A DNA stretch of 64,000 nt from Kolteria novifilia (GTDB lineage: Bacteria > Planctomycetota > Planctomycetia > Kolteriales > Kolteriaceae). Where the stretch lies: positions 1,240,001 to 1,304,000 of the forward strand of contig CP036279.1 in NCBI GenBank assembly GCA_007748055.1, in the 5' to 3' direction. The notes under the pieces were generated by a model that was not told where the DNA came from, ran no database searches, and was given only the letters and a program-made list of their open reading frames with translations. Positions within the stretch are counted from its first letter, which is position 1, and every line of letters begins with the position of its first letter. The position numbers and the translations under genes were made by a program. This document shows positions 47,801 to 55,974 of this stretch, piece after piece.

Positions 47801-48072
47801 TAGCGGACGGCCTCGATCAACAGGCTCTCGTCCGGCTTGCCGGGAACGATCGAGACGCCCGACTCGCCGCCATGCACCATCGCCTGGTGTGAGTCGAGAC
47901 GCAGGTCTCCCTTCTGTTCCTTCTCGCCGTGACAGGACCAACAATGCTCCGCGAGCAACGGGCGAACTTCCTTCTCGAAGAACGCCATCGTCTCCGGGGA
48001 GACGTCACCGGCATCCGCCGTGGAGACGATCAGCAGAGCGACGGGGACAAGAGTCGTGAGGTGCTTTCGCAT
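44866..48072 (-). CDS. Exported PSCyt1/DUF1549/DUF1553/LamG-like protein
   Basis: 1068 residues; ATG 48072 follows GAGAGA. Signal peptide (LVPVALLIVSTADAG). Planctomycete cytochrome C-like domain with haem-type site CWSCHG at residues 44-49 and MPPTGKLKP as the distal ligand region. DUF1549 about 160-380 (WARHWLDVVRYADSDGFRADHYR, FLGVGLQCARCHDHKFDP with a second CARCH) and DUF1553 about 520-760 (TREDNPLSTRVIVNRVWQYHFSRGL, ANDFGRLGGTPTHPDLLDWMARRF). A LamG-like jelly-roll insert (about 830-1010, FFQIQSVYDTGSVRTLVAKW) precedes the C-terminal DUF1553 piece ending LLNSNEFLYVQ. Probably a periplasmic electron-transfer or polysaccharide-linked enzyme; the partner is the following DUF1501 protein. 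Confidence 0.93.
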   Translation of the reverse strand: MRKHLTTLVPVALLIVSTADAGDVSPETMAFFEKEVRPLLAEHCWSCHGEKEQKGDLRLDSHQAMVHGGESGVSIVPGKPDESLLIEAVRYESYEMPPTGKLKPDQIAVLEKWILMGAPWPGADETAPVRKAHGPTFTDEDRAWWAIQPLREVKVPAERTPDWSRNEIDRFILAAMTKEGLEPAPPADRETLIRRLTFDLHGLPPTPEEVRAFVLDRRLDAYERLVDRLLESPRYGERWARHWLDVVRYADSDGFRADHYRPNAWRYRDYVIRSFNDDKPYDRFVLEQIAGDELFPDDVDALIATGFLTHGIFEWNQRDVTRNWDNMLNEVTDTVSNVFLGVGLQCARCHDHKFDPVLQKDYFQLRAFFEPLRFPTSRTAATSDQIEEHRKKLAKWEEATREIREKLAELEAPYRRKAEAVVKAFPKEIQAMVNKPAAERTPREQQIAMLAWHQVEHDYKRIDSKFSPEDKEKILALRRDLAKFNKLKPASLPVARVAVDVGPTAPETVIPKKRTKCEPGFLALLDEPAPASSPYASEVSTGRRSSLAKWLTREDNPLSTRVIVNRVWQYHFSRGLAANANDFGRLGGTPTHPDLLDWMARRFVDGGWRLKDLHRLMLLSATYRQSSCHPRHDAMTAIDPDNKHYWRGGTRRLDAEQIRDSILAVTGRLDLRTGGPGVRSDQPRRSVYLRTTRNARDPFLATFDLPQFITSTASRDITTSPIQSLRLFNNQQMLRFAEHLSARAIREAGPVSEDLKEDASVRRAWEIVFGRTMTDDEALLAKAFLDRQSALLAEQAATAPAPELATAQMAYRQGQAVVVNPDDPPPLYVASDKRLGLENFTIETFFQIQSVYDTGSVRTLVAKWNGRVPEPGWVFGVTGQGSRRKPQTLVLRMHGKRSDNSVGDSIVFSDQHIELNTPYYAAASVHLSGERAGTIDFYLKDLSNAEEPLNHVVMSHQIVQLRPNDLPVTFGRMAGKSPSYFDGLIDDIRLSSAALNVPELLLSREGTTKKTLGYWQFDPVPGMFQDSSPNRHDITYRHVEESADDPRAAAFVDLCHMLLNSNEFLYVQ

Positions 48073-48092
48073 GGGTCTCTCGGAATGACGGG

Positions 48093-49748
48093 TTAATCGA
48101 CAGGCGGAAGGCCGACGATCACAACGGGATCGAGCCGATCGTGATCATCAACCGCGTCCTGCAGGAAGAGTCCAGTGATCGCTTCGCCGCGCGGAATGTC
48201 CATGTCGTCCAAGTCGATCCCCACGCCGAAGACGCGCGACGGAATTCGGTGGACGATCGGCGTGGGCCCAAACAGCGGAATCGGAGAGCCGTCCTCGGCG
48301 TGGTCTGGGCTCGAGTGGAGCAGGCGACACCCTGACAGAACCTGCGCATCCGCGGAATGCCCATCGATGTCGTAACTCTCGACCGTGATCGCGCGGGCCC
48401 CCGGAGCATCCGTTTCGGGATAGAGGTGAAAGACATCACCATCGAGGGAGTGAGCGATCGACTGTGCGTCGAAGAGCACGATGTCGGGCCCCGGGCCGTT
48501 GATGACGGGCCGCTCGAAGACCAGGTTCATCCCCGGAGTCCCCTCGGCGCCAAGGACAATCGCATCGTCGCGAAGGCGCTTCTCACCACCGGGATTGATG
48601 AAACCGGAGACGAACGAGAGGTTCATCGGGCCAAAGCGGTTGAATTCGTCGGCGGGCGCGTCGGCGGGCACGATCCCATGAACCGAACCGGAGCTTCCCT
48701 TCGCGGAGAAGTGATTGACGTTTGCGAGGATGAAGTCTCCTTCGCGATACGTCAATCGTCTACCGCCTCGCTGGACATCGAGCGACAGCAGCTTCACCGC
48801 TCGCCCCAGGTCGTCCGGGAGCGCCTCGTAGGAAACGAGATGGTCCGGGATTGAGGAAACGTAGGCATTGCCCTTCGTCGCCTCCGCGCCGTCGACGATC
48901 TGCTGGTCAACCCCGACGCGAACGCTGTTGTCCTCGAAGAGCGTTCTCTTCTGATTGCTTCCAGGCGAGGAGACTTCGGCTTCGCCATCCACCACCGCGA
49001 CATTGGATGCACCGTCTTCGGTGACGACCACGGAGAAACGCGTGCCCCGATCGATGACCTCGCTCGTCGGCGTACTGACCTTGAAGCCCTCGGCCCCTTC
49101 GGGAGCATAGACCGAGCAGCTACCGAGGTTGACCACGAGCTCATCATCGCTCGCGACCTGGAACACGGCAGGAGCGGCGACAATCGCCTCCGCGCCGGAA
49201 GCGAAGACGAGCCGCGTCATGCCATTGAGAAGAATGTAATCCTCGGAGAAGAGCAGATGGGTGCCGATCGACGTCGGTGATCTCGATTCGCGGAAGACGG
49301 CATGATAGGCTCCGGCAAAGCGTGCGGACGAGAGCGGCTCTTTCTCCGCGTCCACGGAAGCCGGCCCCCTCTCGGGGCCGATCGACGCTGCCTTGCCGAG
49401 ACGATTACCCTCGGCCAAGCCTTGCGGGTCGCGTCGCGCGGACACCGCCAAGCCAACGACCAAGAGAAGTCCCATCGCCGCCGACACGCCCCACGCCAGC
49501 GTACGTGACGAAAAGGCTACACGCGGGCGAACGCGCGGCAACGCCAACTCGGGAACATCTTCAAAGACTTGCCCAAGCTCGAGAAGGGACGAGTCGAGCC
49601 GCATGCACTCCAAGTAGAGTGACTGCCTCTCGGGATGGTCGATTAGGAGTCGTTCCAACGCTTGGAGTTCCGACTTCTCAAGCGGGCACTGCGCCAGCCG
49701 ACTCAACAGCTTCTCGAATTCTTCGTCGGGCGTGATGTCTTTAGACAC
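48093..49748 (-). CDS. FecR-domain membrane protein, probable anti-sigma partner
   Basis: 551 residues from GTG 49748, which overlaps the end of the sigma gene by 8 bases; frames extending further into that gene would not be translated separately. The N-terminal 80 residues form a cytoplasmic helical segment (FEKLLSRLAQCPLEKSELQALERLL) that fits sigma binding. One transmembrane helix follows (TLAWGVSAAMGLLLVVGLAV), then an outer FecR domain (TSEVIDRGTRFSVVVTEDGASNVAVVDGEAEVSS) and a further 250-residue beta-rich outer domain. FecR proteins pass an outside signal to an ECF sigma factor. The overlap strongly supports a sigma/regulator pair controlling the two downstream genes. Confidence 0.9.
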   Translation of the reverse strand: MSKDITPDEEFEKLLSRLAQCPLEKSELQALERLLIDHPERQSLYLECMRLDSSLLELGQVFEDVPELALPRVRPRVAFSSRTLAWGVSAAMGLLLVVGLAVSARRDPQGLAEGNRLGKAASIGPERGPASVDAEKEPLSSARFAGAYHAVFRESRSPTSIGTHLLFSEDYILLNGMTRLVFASGAEAIVAAPAVFQVASDDELVVNLGSCSVYAPEGAEGFKVSTPTSEVIDRGTRFSVVVTEDGASNVAVVDGEAEVSSPGSNQKRTLFEDNSVRVGVDQQIVDGAEATKGNAYVSSIPDHLVSYEALPDDLGRAVKLLSLDVQRGGRRLTYREGDFILANVNHFSAKGSSGSVHGIVPADAPADEFNRFGPMNLSFVSGFINPGGEKRLRDDAIVLGAEGTPGMNLVFERPVINGPGPDIVLFDAQSIAHSLDGDVFHLYPETDAPGARAITVESYDIDGHSADAQVLSGCRLLHSSPDHAEDGSPIPLFGPTPIVHRIPSRVFGVGIDLDDMDIPRGEAITGLFLQDAVDDHDRLDPVVIVGLPPVD

Positions 49749-50277
49749 TTCGCACCCCCGTTTCGCTACGGAGCGAGACACACTTTCTAAGTCGATGCCG
49801 AATACGCCCCATGCGATCATAAAGCGTGTTCATCGCGACCCCCAAGTCCTTCGCGACCGACGAGACGGTGCACCGGTCCCAATAGACTTTCCTGACCAAT
49901 TGCAAGTCGTTCTTCGGCAGGCTCTTCAGGCATTGCTCAAGGGACCGCAGGTAGACGTTGTGGTCGCTTTGCCGGGCCGGCATTTGCTCGAAGAGTTGCT
50001 CGATGAGCTGTTCGGAAAAGTGATGGCGATCACGTGACGACACCCGGAGGAAGTTCTTGACCTCATAGAACGCGATCCCCATGGCCCAAGACAGGAACTC
50101 TCGCGACGGATCGTATTGGTCGAACTTGTCCCAGAGAATCATGCTGCAACGTTGGTAGACATCCTCGGCGTCGGCATGGTCCGCCAAGAGAGAATAGATG
50201 AAGGCATAAAGCGGCCGACGGTGGATGGTCAGTAAACGAGTGTAGTTCACCTCTCGGGAGTTCTGTTCCATCCGCAT
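49741..50277 (-). CDS. ECF-type RNA polymerase sigma factor
   Basis: 178 residues from ATG 50277 (GGGA a few bases before). Region 2: LLTIHRRPLYAFIYSLLADHADAEDVYQRCSMILWDKFDQYD. Region 4: LEQCLKSLPKNDLQLVRKVYWDRCTVSSVAKDLGVAMNTLYDRMGRIRHRL, with the helix-turn-helix that reads -35. The type matches the Rhodopirellula/Verrucomicrobium-expanded ECF group. It is the first gene of the minus-strand operon sigma, FecR, DUF1549/1553, DUF1501, which it probably transcribes itself. Confidence 0.94.
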   Translation of the reverse strand: MRMEQNSREVNYTRLLTIHRRPLYAFIYSLLADHADAEDVYQRCSMILWDKFDQYDPSREFLSWAMGIAFYEVKNFLRVSSRDRHHFSEQLIEQLFEQMPARQSDHNVYLRSLEQCLKSLPKNDLQLVRKVYWDRCTVSSVAKDLGVAMNTLYDRMGRIRHRLRKCVSLRSETGVRSV

Positions 50278-50674
50278 GATCCCAGTGCGATCTCCGCCAG
50301 GAGGAGTGGGGCCGGCCTCGAGCAGTGTGGTGCGTCGCCGTAAGGTAATCGTACACTTGGGACGGAAATCCCGGCGATCTCGTCCAAATTGGTCAGGAAT
50401 TTTCTCAAGTTGGCTCCGAATCGAGGCGAAAACGCGGCATAAACCGTCCACGAACGTTCTTGCTGGGGAACCCCAGATTCCCAACAAGAGTCGAGACGGG
50501 CGGCAGATTTTGCCGAGGCTATCTCGGCCGCCTGACCAGCCATGGCAACCTGATTGGCAAGCTCGCCAGCGTGCTGTGTCCCTTCGCGGACGGTCCACGC
50601 CCCCTCGGCCGCCAGCGGCTGGGACGATCCAACCACTGGTACCAGCCACCAGAATTTCGGCTGCTGGACTAGGG
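50278..50674. other. Spacer of about 400 bp upstream of the sigma operon
   Basis: No gene supported. It should contain the operon's promoter; I could not assign ECF-type boxes with confidence. Confidence 0.4.
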
Positions 50675-51889
50675 GTAACCGTTCACACCCTGTGAGTTGG
50701 TCTTTTCACGAAAGGGAAGTCGTGAGAGAATTCGTTCATGACAGGGAAGTCGAAGATACCTCCTGAACTCGCGGCCCAGATGACGGCGGAGGTGCGTGCC
50801 TTCGTCGAGTCGTTGTTGCTGCGAATCGCGGAATTGGAAGAAGCATTTGGCCCTCCCAAGACCCCGCGGAACTCGTCGCTGCCTCCCGGCAGTCAGCATC
50901 CGCATGCCAAGACACCACGCAAGGCGCCGCGATCGAAGCGGAAGCGTGGTGGCCAACCAGGTCATAAGAAACACGAACGTTCCTTGGTTCCCACCGAGGA
51001 ATGCCAGGAAGTCGTGACGCTGCTGCCGAAGACCTGCCGGCGTTGCGACACGCCGCTGACGGGAGAGGACGCCGATCCGTTGCGTCATCAAGTGTGGGAA
51101 CGCCCGGAAATCAAGCCGATGATCACGGAGTACCGTCGTCACCGACTCGCTTGTCCTTGGGGCCGACGAAACGCCGACCAAACAAGCGGGTCAGAAGGCT
51201 TGGTTGTGGACCTTCGTGGCCAGCACCTTCACCCTCTTCACGATGCGTGCCTCGCGGGCAGCCACGGTACTGACCGAACTGCTCGGCGAGACCTTCTCGG
51301 GCGTCGTGATGTGTGACCGAGCCAAGATGTACTGGCAGCTTGGCCGCCTGCAGTGGTGTTGGGCTCATCTCAAGCGTGACTTCCAAGCCTTGATCGACAG
51401 CAGCGACTGTCAAGTCAAACGCCTGGGTCATGACCTGATGCGACCGACGAAAAGACTCTTTCGCGAATGGGCACGCTGCCGAGACGGAACCATCACACGC
51501 CGAACACTCAAACGTCGTCTGGCTCCCGTTCGTCGCGAGATCGAACACTTGCTGCTGCGCGGTCTCTTTAGCGGAAACCCGAAACTGATCGGCATGTGTC
51601 GTGAACTCTACGACCATCGCGAATGGCTCTGGACCTTTCTCGACCAAGATGGCGTCGACCCGACCAATAACCTCAGCGAACGTTCGCTACGTCACGCCGT
51701 GATCTGGAGGAAGCTCTCGTTCGGCACTCAGAGCGCCGCCGGCAGTCGCTTCGTCGAAACCACACTGACCGTCATCGAAACCTGCCGACAACAATCCCGC
51801 GACCTCTTCACCTACCTCACCGACGTCGTCGACGCTCATTTCCGATCGCAACCCTGCCCATCCCTTGTCACCAAACCGTGAACGGTTAC
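50675..51889 (+). mobile_element. IS66-type element, internally deleted (copy 1)
   Basis: 1215 bp bounded by the 12-base inverted ends GTAACCGTTCAC, the GTAA-type terminus of IS66 elements. No target duplication is visible (flanks GACTAGGG and GGCAATTG). It carries a single broken tnpC-like gene, and tnpA and tnpB are absent. Confidence 0.85.
50738..51881 (+). pseudogene. IS66 transposase, deleted and frameshifted
   Basis: The N-terminal part has a leading coiled coil (RAFVESLLLRIAELEEAFG), Arg/Lys linker and the zinc-ribbon CRRCDTPLTG; it ends after ITEYRRHRLACP. The reading frame then changes and continues at DETPTKQAGQKAWLWTFVA with the DDE half (WCWAHLKRDFQALID, LLRGLFSGN, PTNNLSERSLRHAVIWRKLSFG). 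Roughly 130 central residues, including the first catalytic Asp region, are missing. It is not functional alone. Confidence 0.85.
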
Positions 51890-52053
51890 GGGCAATTGGC
51901 AATATTAACAGGATTCGCACGGAAGCCGACTGGAATCCCTGGGGAAAGAAGCTGTTTGACGCTTTGAAGTCCGGCAAGCTTAAAGGGGTAGCAATTCAGT
52001 CGACAGATGGACCACTAGGAAGAACCGTTGAAGTAGGGAGGTGGAAGTACTAG
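51890..52053 (+). pseudogene. C-terminal fragment of an unknown protein cut by IS66
   Basis: The frame outside the IS end encodes RIRTEADWNPWGKKLFDALK, then SGKLKGVAIQST, ending EVGRWKY and stopping 2 bases before the next gene's GTG. The upstream part has been removed by the insertion. Being directly upstream of an Imm49-like immunity gene, it may be the tail of a polymorphic toxin, but the 50 or so residues match no toxin I recognise. Confidence 0.45.
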
Positions 52054-52055
52054 CC

Positions 52056-52946
52056 GTGAACAGTGAATGTAAGCGACGACTGTCATACGTCGACACTGAG
52101 ACTACAAAACGAGTCCTTGCAAATTCGGAAGCGGAAGTGCCGGACCTTCTTAAGCTTATCGCAGATGAGCCCGCGACACTTCGCCAGACACGGTACGCTA
52201 TTCTCGCCGGTGAATACGAGACTATCGCGAGGTGTTCCTATGCCATTGGTTGCTCATTGGGCAAGGTGAAAGAATCGCTGTCGCTGGCTGCTCACGCACA
52301 TTCGGAAGTATTTAGAATGCGTGGTACGGAACCCGCGTTCCCTGCATGCGAAGTAAGGCCGAAACCGTCTGGGGCGACAGGGGATGCTGAGGGTGACTTC
52401 GAGATAAGGAACCTACGGGAAGATCAAGAGGTTGACCATTCATTGACCAATTCATTTAGGGGCTACCGTGCTGTTTGCGAGGCTCTGGTCTCCTGCCAAG
52501 ACGCTCTAGCAGGCAGCCTCGCAAAGCTGATCTGGGATCCGCCAAATGCGGCCTACATTGGACCCCGTTCTTTCTGTACTCCAAGTGATCAGAGCCTGGC
52601 CTACGGGTTGCGTGAGTTGATCCTTGGCGACAAGGTGGCGATGGAAGTGCAGCTGAAGCGGCTCAAGCTTCGTGCGTCAGATGCGCACATTGCTCATCAA
52701 GTTAGAATGCTTAGAGGGATTGCGACGAATGACTCCCGCGAGTTCGTCGACGGCTTGTCGGCGTTCTTGGTATGGCATCGAAGGATGGCTTTGGCGAAGC
52801 GACATCGTTTGAATCCGGAGTTCTTTATGTGTACTACTGGCCTGGGGTTGTGTAGGCTCGCACTGAGAAGCGCAGTGTGTCATCCTAGCCTCCTTCCGCA
52901 AGACAATGAATTCTTACCCGTCAAGCTGATTGAAGGTAACTGTTAA
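52056..52946 (+). CDS. Imm49-like immunity protein, 3' end fused to IS end
   Basis: 296 residues from GTG 52056, with GGAGGTGGAA ending about 8 bases before it. The C-terminal half resembles the Imm49 family: LAYGLRELILGDKVAMEVQLKRL, FVDGLSAFLVWHRRMALA and GLGLCRLALRSAVCHPSLLP, ending with a PVKLIE-type segment. Imm49 proteins neutralise toxins of polymorphic or contact-dependent systems. Its last three residues and stop (GNC-TAA) are encoded by the inverted end of the next IS66 copy, so the native C-terminus is lost or slightly altered. Lower-GC, unlike flanking genes, which suggests horizontal origin. I identified the family from memory. Confidence 0.55.
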   Translation: MNSECKRRLSYVDTETTKRVLANSEAEVPDLLKLIADEPATLRQTRYAILAGEYETIARCSYAIGCSLGKVKESLSLAAHAHSEVFRMRGTEPAFPACEVRPKPSGATGDAEGDFEIRNLREDQEVDHSLTNSFRGYRAVCEALVSCQDALAGSLAKLIWDPPNAAYIGPRSFCTPSDQSLAYGLRELILGDKVAMEVQLKRLKLRASDAHIAHQVRMLRGIATNDSREFVDGLSAFLVWHRRMALAKRHRLNPEFFMCTTGLGLCRLALRSAVCHPSLLPQDNEFLPVKLIEGNC

Positions 52947-53976
52947 GCGGCTTCGCGGATCGGAAGCGGGAGCGGTTGGTTTGGCATGCGGGAGGTAACG
53001 GCGTCGAGGGCGTAGCGGAAGAAGTTCAGGCCATTCTTCTGGCAGGTGCGGACGATCGTTTTGGCCACGGCGAAGGCGTCGGCGCTCCACGCGGCGCGGT
53101 TGACGCCACCGTCGGAGCGCGCGGCGGCGACGCTGCGGATGTCGCGTTTGGCCAAGTTGTTCTCGGCGGGAACGGCGGGATCGTCGAGGAAGGTCAGTAG
53201 CTCCTCCTTGTGACGGCGCAGCCGATCGTAGATCCGTTGGCAATCGGGATCGCTCGACGAGCGCCACGAACGCTCGTCGAACCGTTCGCGGATCTGATCG
53301 GATTCGGACGCGAATTCATCAGGCAATAACTCCTCGCGCCGGCGTGCCAGGGTGATGGCATCTTGGAAGAGGTCGATCAGCGGCTGAATGTTCTTGGCGA
53401 CCAGCCGGGCGGGCAACTCCTCGCGAAGCTTCGCCAAGTCTCGCAGAAGATGAGTCAGGCAGCGTTGTTTCTTCGCCTCGAGCCTGTGGTAGGCGGCGTA
53501 GAAGTCGGTGACCAAGACTCCCGGCAGCGACGAATCTCGGGTTTCGGTTCGGGGATGTCGGTCACGAACTTTTCGTCGCACGTGGCAGTCGCTTCGAGTT
53601 CGCCGCCGCAAAGGGGGCAAGCGTCGAGCTCGACTTCGTGAACGATGGCGTTCTCGGTGTCGGGAGGATCGGGACGGGTCGTTCCGCCATGACGGCGAAA
53701 CTCCTTGCGACGCCCGTCCGGCTTGTTCTGGGGTCGTTTGGGAGTATTCGCTTTGGGACGATACCGCTTGCCCCGACGCGCCAGCTCGGCCTCGAGTTCC
53801 CGATTGCGTTCGGTCAACTCGCGGTTGCGTTCGGTCAGTTCACGGTTGCGAGTCATCGACTCGGCAACGAGCCTTTCCAGCGTTTCGATTCGTCGGCGCA
53901 GTTCCTCGCGGTCGTCCATCATGCCTAAAGGCTGCCACGTTTCCCAAAACGCGCCAACCCCGGGCTTAACAGTTAC
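52936..53976 (-). mobile_element. IS66-type element, internally deleted (copy 2)
   Basis: 1041 bp with 13-base inverted ends GTAACTGTTAAGC. It carries one minus-strand tnpC-like remnant. Ends and protein differ from copy 1, so it is a separate insertion of a related family. Confidence 0.85.
52943..53922 (-). pseudogene. IS66 transposase, deleted and frameshifted (copy 2)
   Basis: Starts at ATG 53922 with a coiled coil of ELTERNRELTERNRELEAEL, a KRPQNKPDGRRK linker and zinc-ribbon CPLCGGELEATATC. Near 53535 the frame changes and resumes at DSSLPGVLVTDFYAAYHRL with the DDE half (KQRCLTHLLRDLAKLREELP, PAENNLAKRDIRSVAAARSDGG). The region between, with the first catalytic Asp, is missing, the same kind of deletion as in copy 1. 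Confidence 0.85.
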
Positions 53977-54141
53977 GGCCAAACTGCATCAGCTCGAACC
54001 GCCTTCGCTGGCACCATCACGCGAGCACTAACCTCCTACCCAGCCAAGCCAACACGCCCGCCGATCAAACCCCGTGAACGCGCATCGTTCAAGGAAGCCC
54101 ATATTCAGGATATCTACGACCGAACCGTCAGAAAGTTGTCA
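53977..54141 (+). pseudogene. Possible C-terminal gene fragment after IS66
   Basis: A frame from the IS edge encodes AFAGTITRALTSYPAKPTRPP, then ...FKEAHIQDIYDRTVRKLS and a stop at about 54139-54141. It could be the rest of a gene interrupted by IS66 copy 2. No family recognised; weak evidence. Confidence 0.3.
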
Positions 54142-54183
54142 TAGAGAATGACGTGGACGATGTGTTGGTACACACGGCGTCCA

Positions 54184-55707
54184 CTACTCCTTTCCCTCCG
54201 GCCCCGGGAACGTCCTAATCGGGCTGTAGCGCTTGTAGGTCTCGAAGATGTCGCCGTTGGGACCGACGCGGGGATCGTCGTTCTTGGTGAGATAGTCGGT
54301 CATCTGCTGGCGGAGCTTCTTGAGCGTCGCGGCGTCGGCGGGGTTGCCGGCGAGGTTGTGGAGACACTCGGGGTCGGTGCGGATGTCGAAGAGCTCCTCG
54401 GGTGGGCGCTTGGCGACGGCGAGCTCGAAGTAACGGGCGATCTCGGGGTCGTTCCTATGCTCTTTCATGAAGGTGAAGGTGGGGCAGGCGTCGATGTCGT
54501 GATAGCCGCCGTCGACGGGGCCGAGCTTGCCGTCCTTCTCGTACTTCTGGGGATCGCCGGCGGGCCAACGCTCGGGCGTGAAGTTGCGGATGTAGAGATA
54601 GTCCTTCGAACGAAGTGCCCGCTGCGAATAGCCGAGGTTGTCATAGCGCGACGACGAATGCCGCTCCCGGCCGCTAAAGACGACCTCGCGATCGGGCTCG
54701 ACGGTCCCTTCCTTATGACTCTCTAACATCGGCAAGAGACTCTTCCCCACCATCGGGAACTTCTTAGGAGGCCCGACATCGGCGGCCGCGAGGATCGTCG
54801 CGGTGATGTCGACGAAGCTGACCGGATCGTCGATCGTCCGGCCGGCGGGGATCTTGTCCTTCCACGCGATCGCCAGCGGCATGTGGATGCCGTACTCGTA
54901 GACATTGGCTTTCGCGCGGGGGAATGGCATACCGTTGTCACTCGTGACGATGACGAGGGTGTTGTCGAGCTCGCCGGCCTTGTCCAGAGCGTCGAGCATC
55001 CTCTGGAGGTGCTGATCGAACCATTCGATTTCGACGTAGTAGTCGAGGATGTCGGATCGGACCTCGGGGCGGTCGGGAAGGAAGCCCGGAACGCGGACCT
55101 TGGCGGGGTCTTTGCCTTCGGAGATGCCGGCCCCTTTCTCGTAGGCGCGGTGGGGCTCCTGGCATCCGTACCAGAAGAAAAAGGGCTGATTCTTGTCCCG
55201 TTTGCGCAAAAAAGCGTCGAAATTGGACGCATAATCGACGGAACTGATCCCTTTTCGCGCCGGTTTGGACCGTTTTTGATTGAACGCGGGCCCCGCCGGG
55301 TTGCGATCGCGGCCGCTCACCTTGAAGTTGCCTGGTCCCCATCCCTTGCCGGTATAGCCAACGAAGTAGCCCGACGATTCCAGTAGCTCTGGAAAGACGA
55401 CGTACTTAGTCGGGAAGGAACTCGCATGAGTGCCGGCATGCTCGATCTGCCAGGGGTAGCGGCCGGTCAGCAGGGCCGCGCGGGAGGGGCTGCACCCTGG
55501 CGAGGGGGCGATGCACGTTGTGAAAAGGACTCCCTCCCTCGCGACGCGGTCGAAGGCCGGGGTCTTGACCACGGGATCACCGTATGCCGAGGCGTGCGGG
55601 TAGGATTGATCGTCTGAGATCGCCAGCAGGATGTTGGGTCGGTCGGCGGCGTGGGCCCATCCCGAAACCCCGAAAAACAGCACAATAACCGCAAGTCGTC
55701 TGAGCAT
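54184..55707 (-). CDS. Exported type I sulfatase
   Basis: 507 residues; ATG 55707 follows AGGAGGAATT, although the same frame is open for a further 1.1 kb upstream. Signal peptide LAVIVLFFGVSGWAHA. Sulfatase marks: metal-binding DDQ at 32-34, and the CSPSRAALLTGR signature with Cys72-Ser-Pro-Ser-Arg, where Cys is converted to formylglycine. Further conserved parts are TGKGWGPGNF, PHRAYEKG and TSDNGMPFPRAKANVYEYGIHMPLAIAW. It removes sulfate esters, probably from algal polysaccharides, as is typical of planctomycetes. No anaerobic or aerobic formylglycine-generating enzyme gene is nearby. Confidence 0.95.
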   Translation of the reverse strand: MLRRLAVIVLFFGVSGWAHAADRPNILLAISDDQSYPHASAYGDPVVKTPAFDRVAREGVLFTTCIAPSPGCSPSRAALLTGRYPWQIEHAGTHASSFPTKYVVFPELLESSGYFVGYTGKGWGPGNFKVSGRDRNPAGPAFNQKRSKPARKGISSVDYASNFDAFLRKRDKNQPFFFWYGCQEPHRAYEKGAGISEGKDPAKVRVPGFLPDRPEVRSDILDYYVEIEWFDQHLQRMLDALDKAGELDNTLVIVTSDNGMPFPRAKANVYEYGIHMPLAIAWKDKIPAGRTIDDPVSFVDITATILAAADVGPPKKFPMVGKSLLPMLESHKEGTVEPDREVVFSGRERHSSSRYDNLGYSQRALRSKDYLYIRNFTPERWPAGDPQKYEKDGKLGPVDGGYHDIDACPTFTFMKEHRNDPEIARYFELAVAKRPPEELFDIRTDPECLHNLAGNPADAATLKKLRQQMTDYLTKNDDPRVGPNGDIFETYKRYSPIRTFPGPEGKE

Positions 55708-55790
55708 CGTCAATTCCTCCTGGTGGGATTTTCGGTGCTCGGCGCTCCGGATGCAACCCTTACTCCATGGTTTGGAAACCCCCTCTATCT

Positions 55791-55873
55791 CCCCCTTTGA
55801 CAAGGGGGAGCAGTCGGAACGCCCCTTGGGCAAGGGGGAGCCGTCGGAACGCCCCTTGGGCAAGGGGGAGCCC
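55791..55873. repeat. Tandem 30-bp repeat with CCCTTGGGCAAGG core
   Basis: One diverged copy at 55791-55810 (CCCCCTTTGACAAGGGGGAG) and two full 30-bp units at 55811-55840 and 55841-55870, each an inverted repeat around TTGGGCAA. It lies between the divergent sulfatase and Ig-like genes and is related to the arrays at 15.2 and 63.9 kb. Confidence 0.85.
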
Positions 55874-55974
55874 AAGGTTGGGGAGTGGTTCGACCTTCTC
55901 TTGACCCGTTCGGCGAACCGAAGGATAGTCCCGGGCGACGGTTGCGCTGGTCCACAACACAAGGAAGCCGATTC

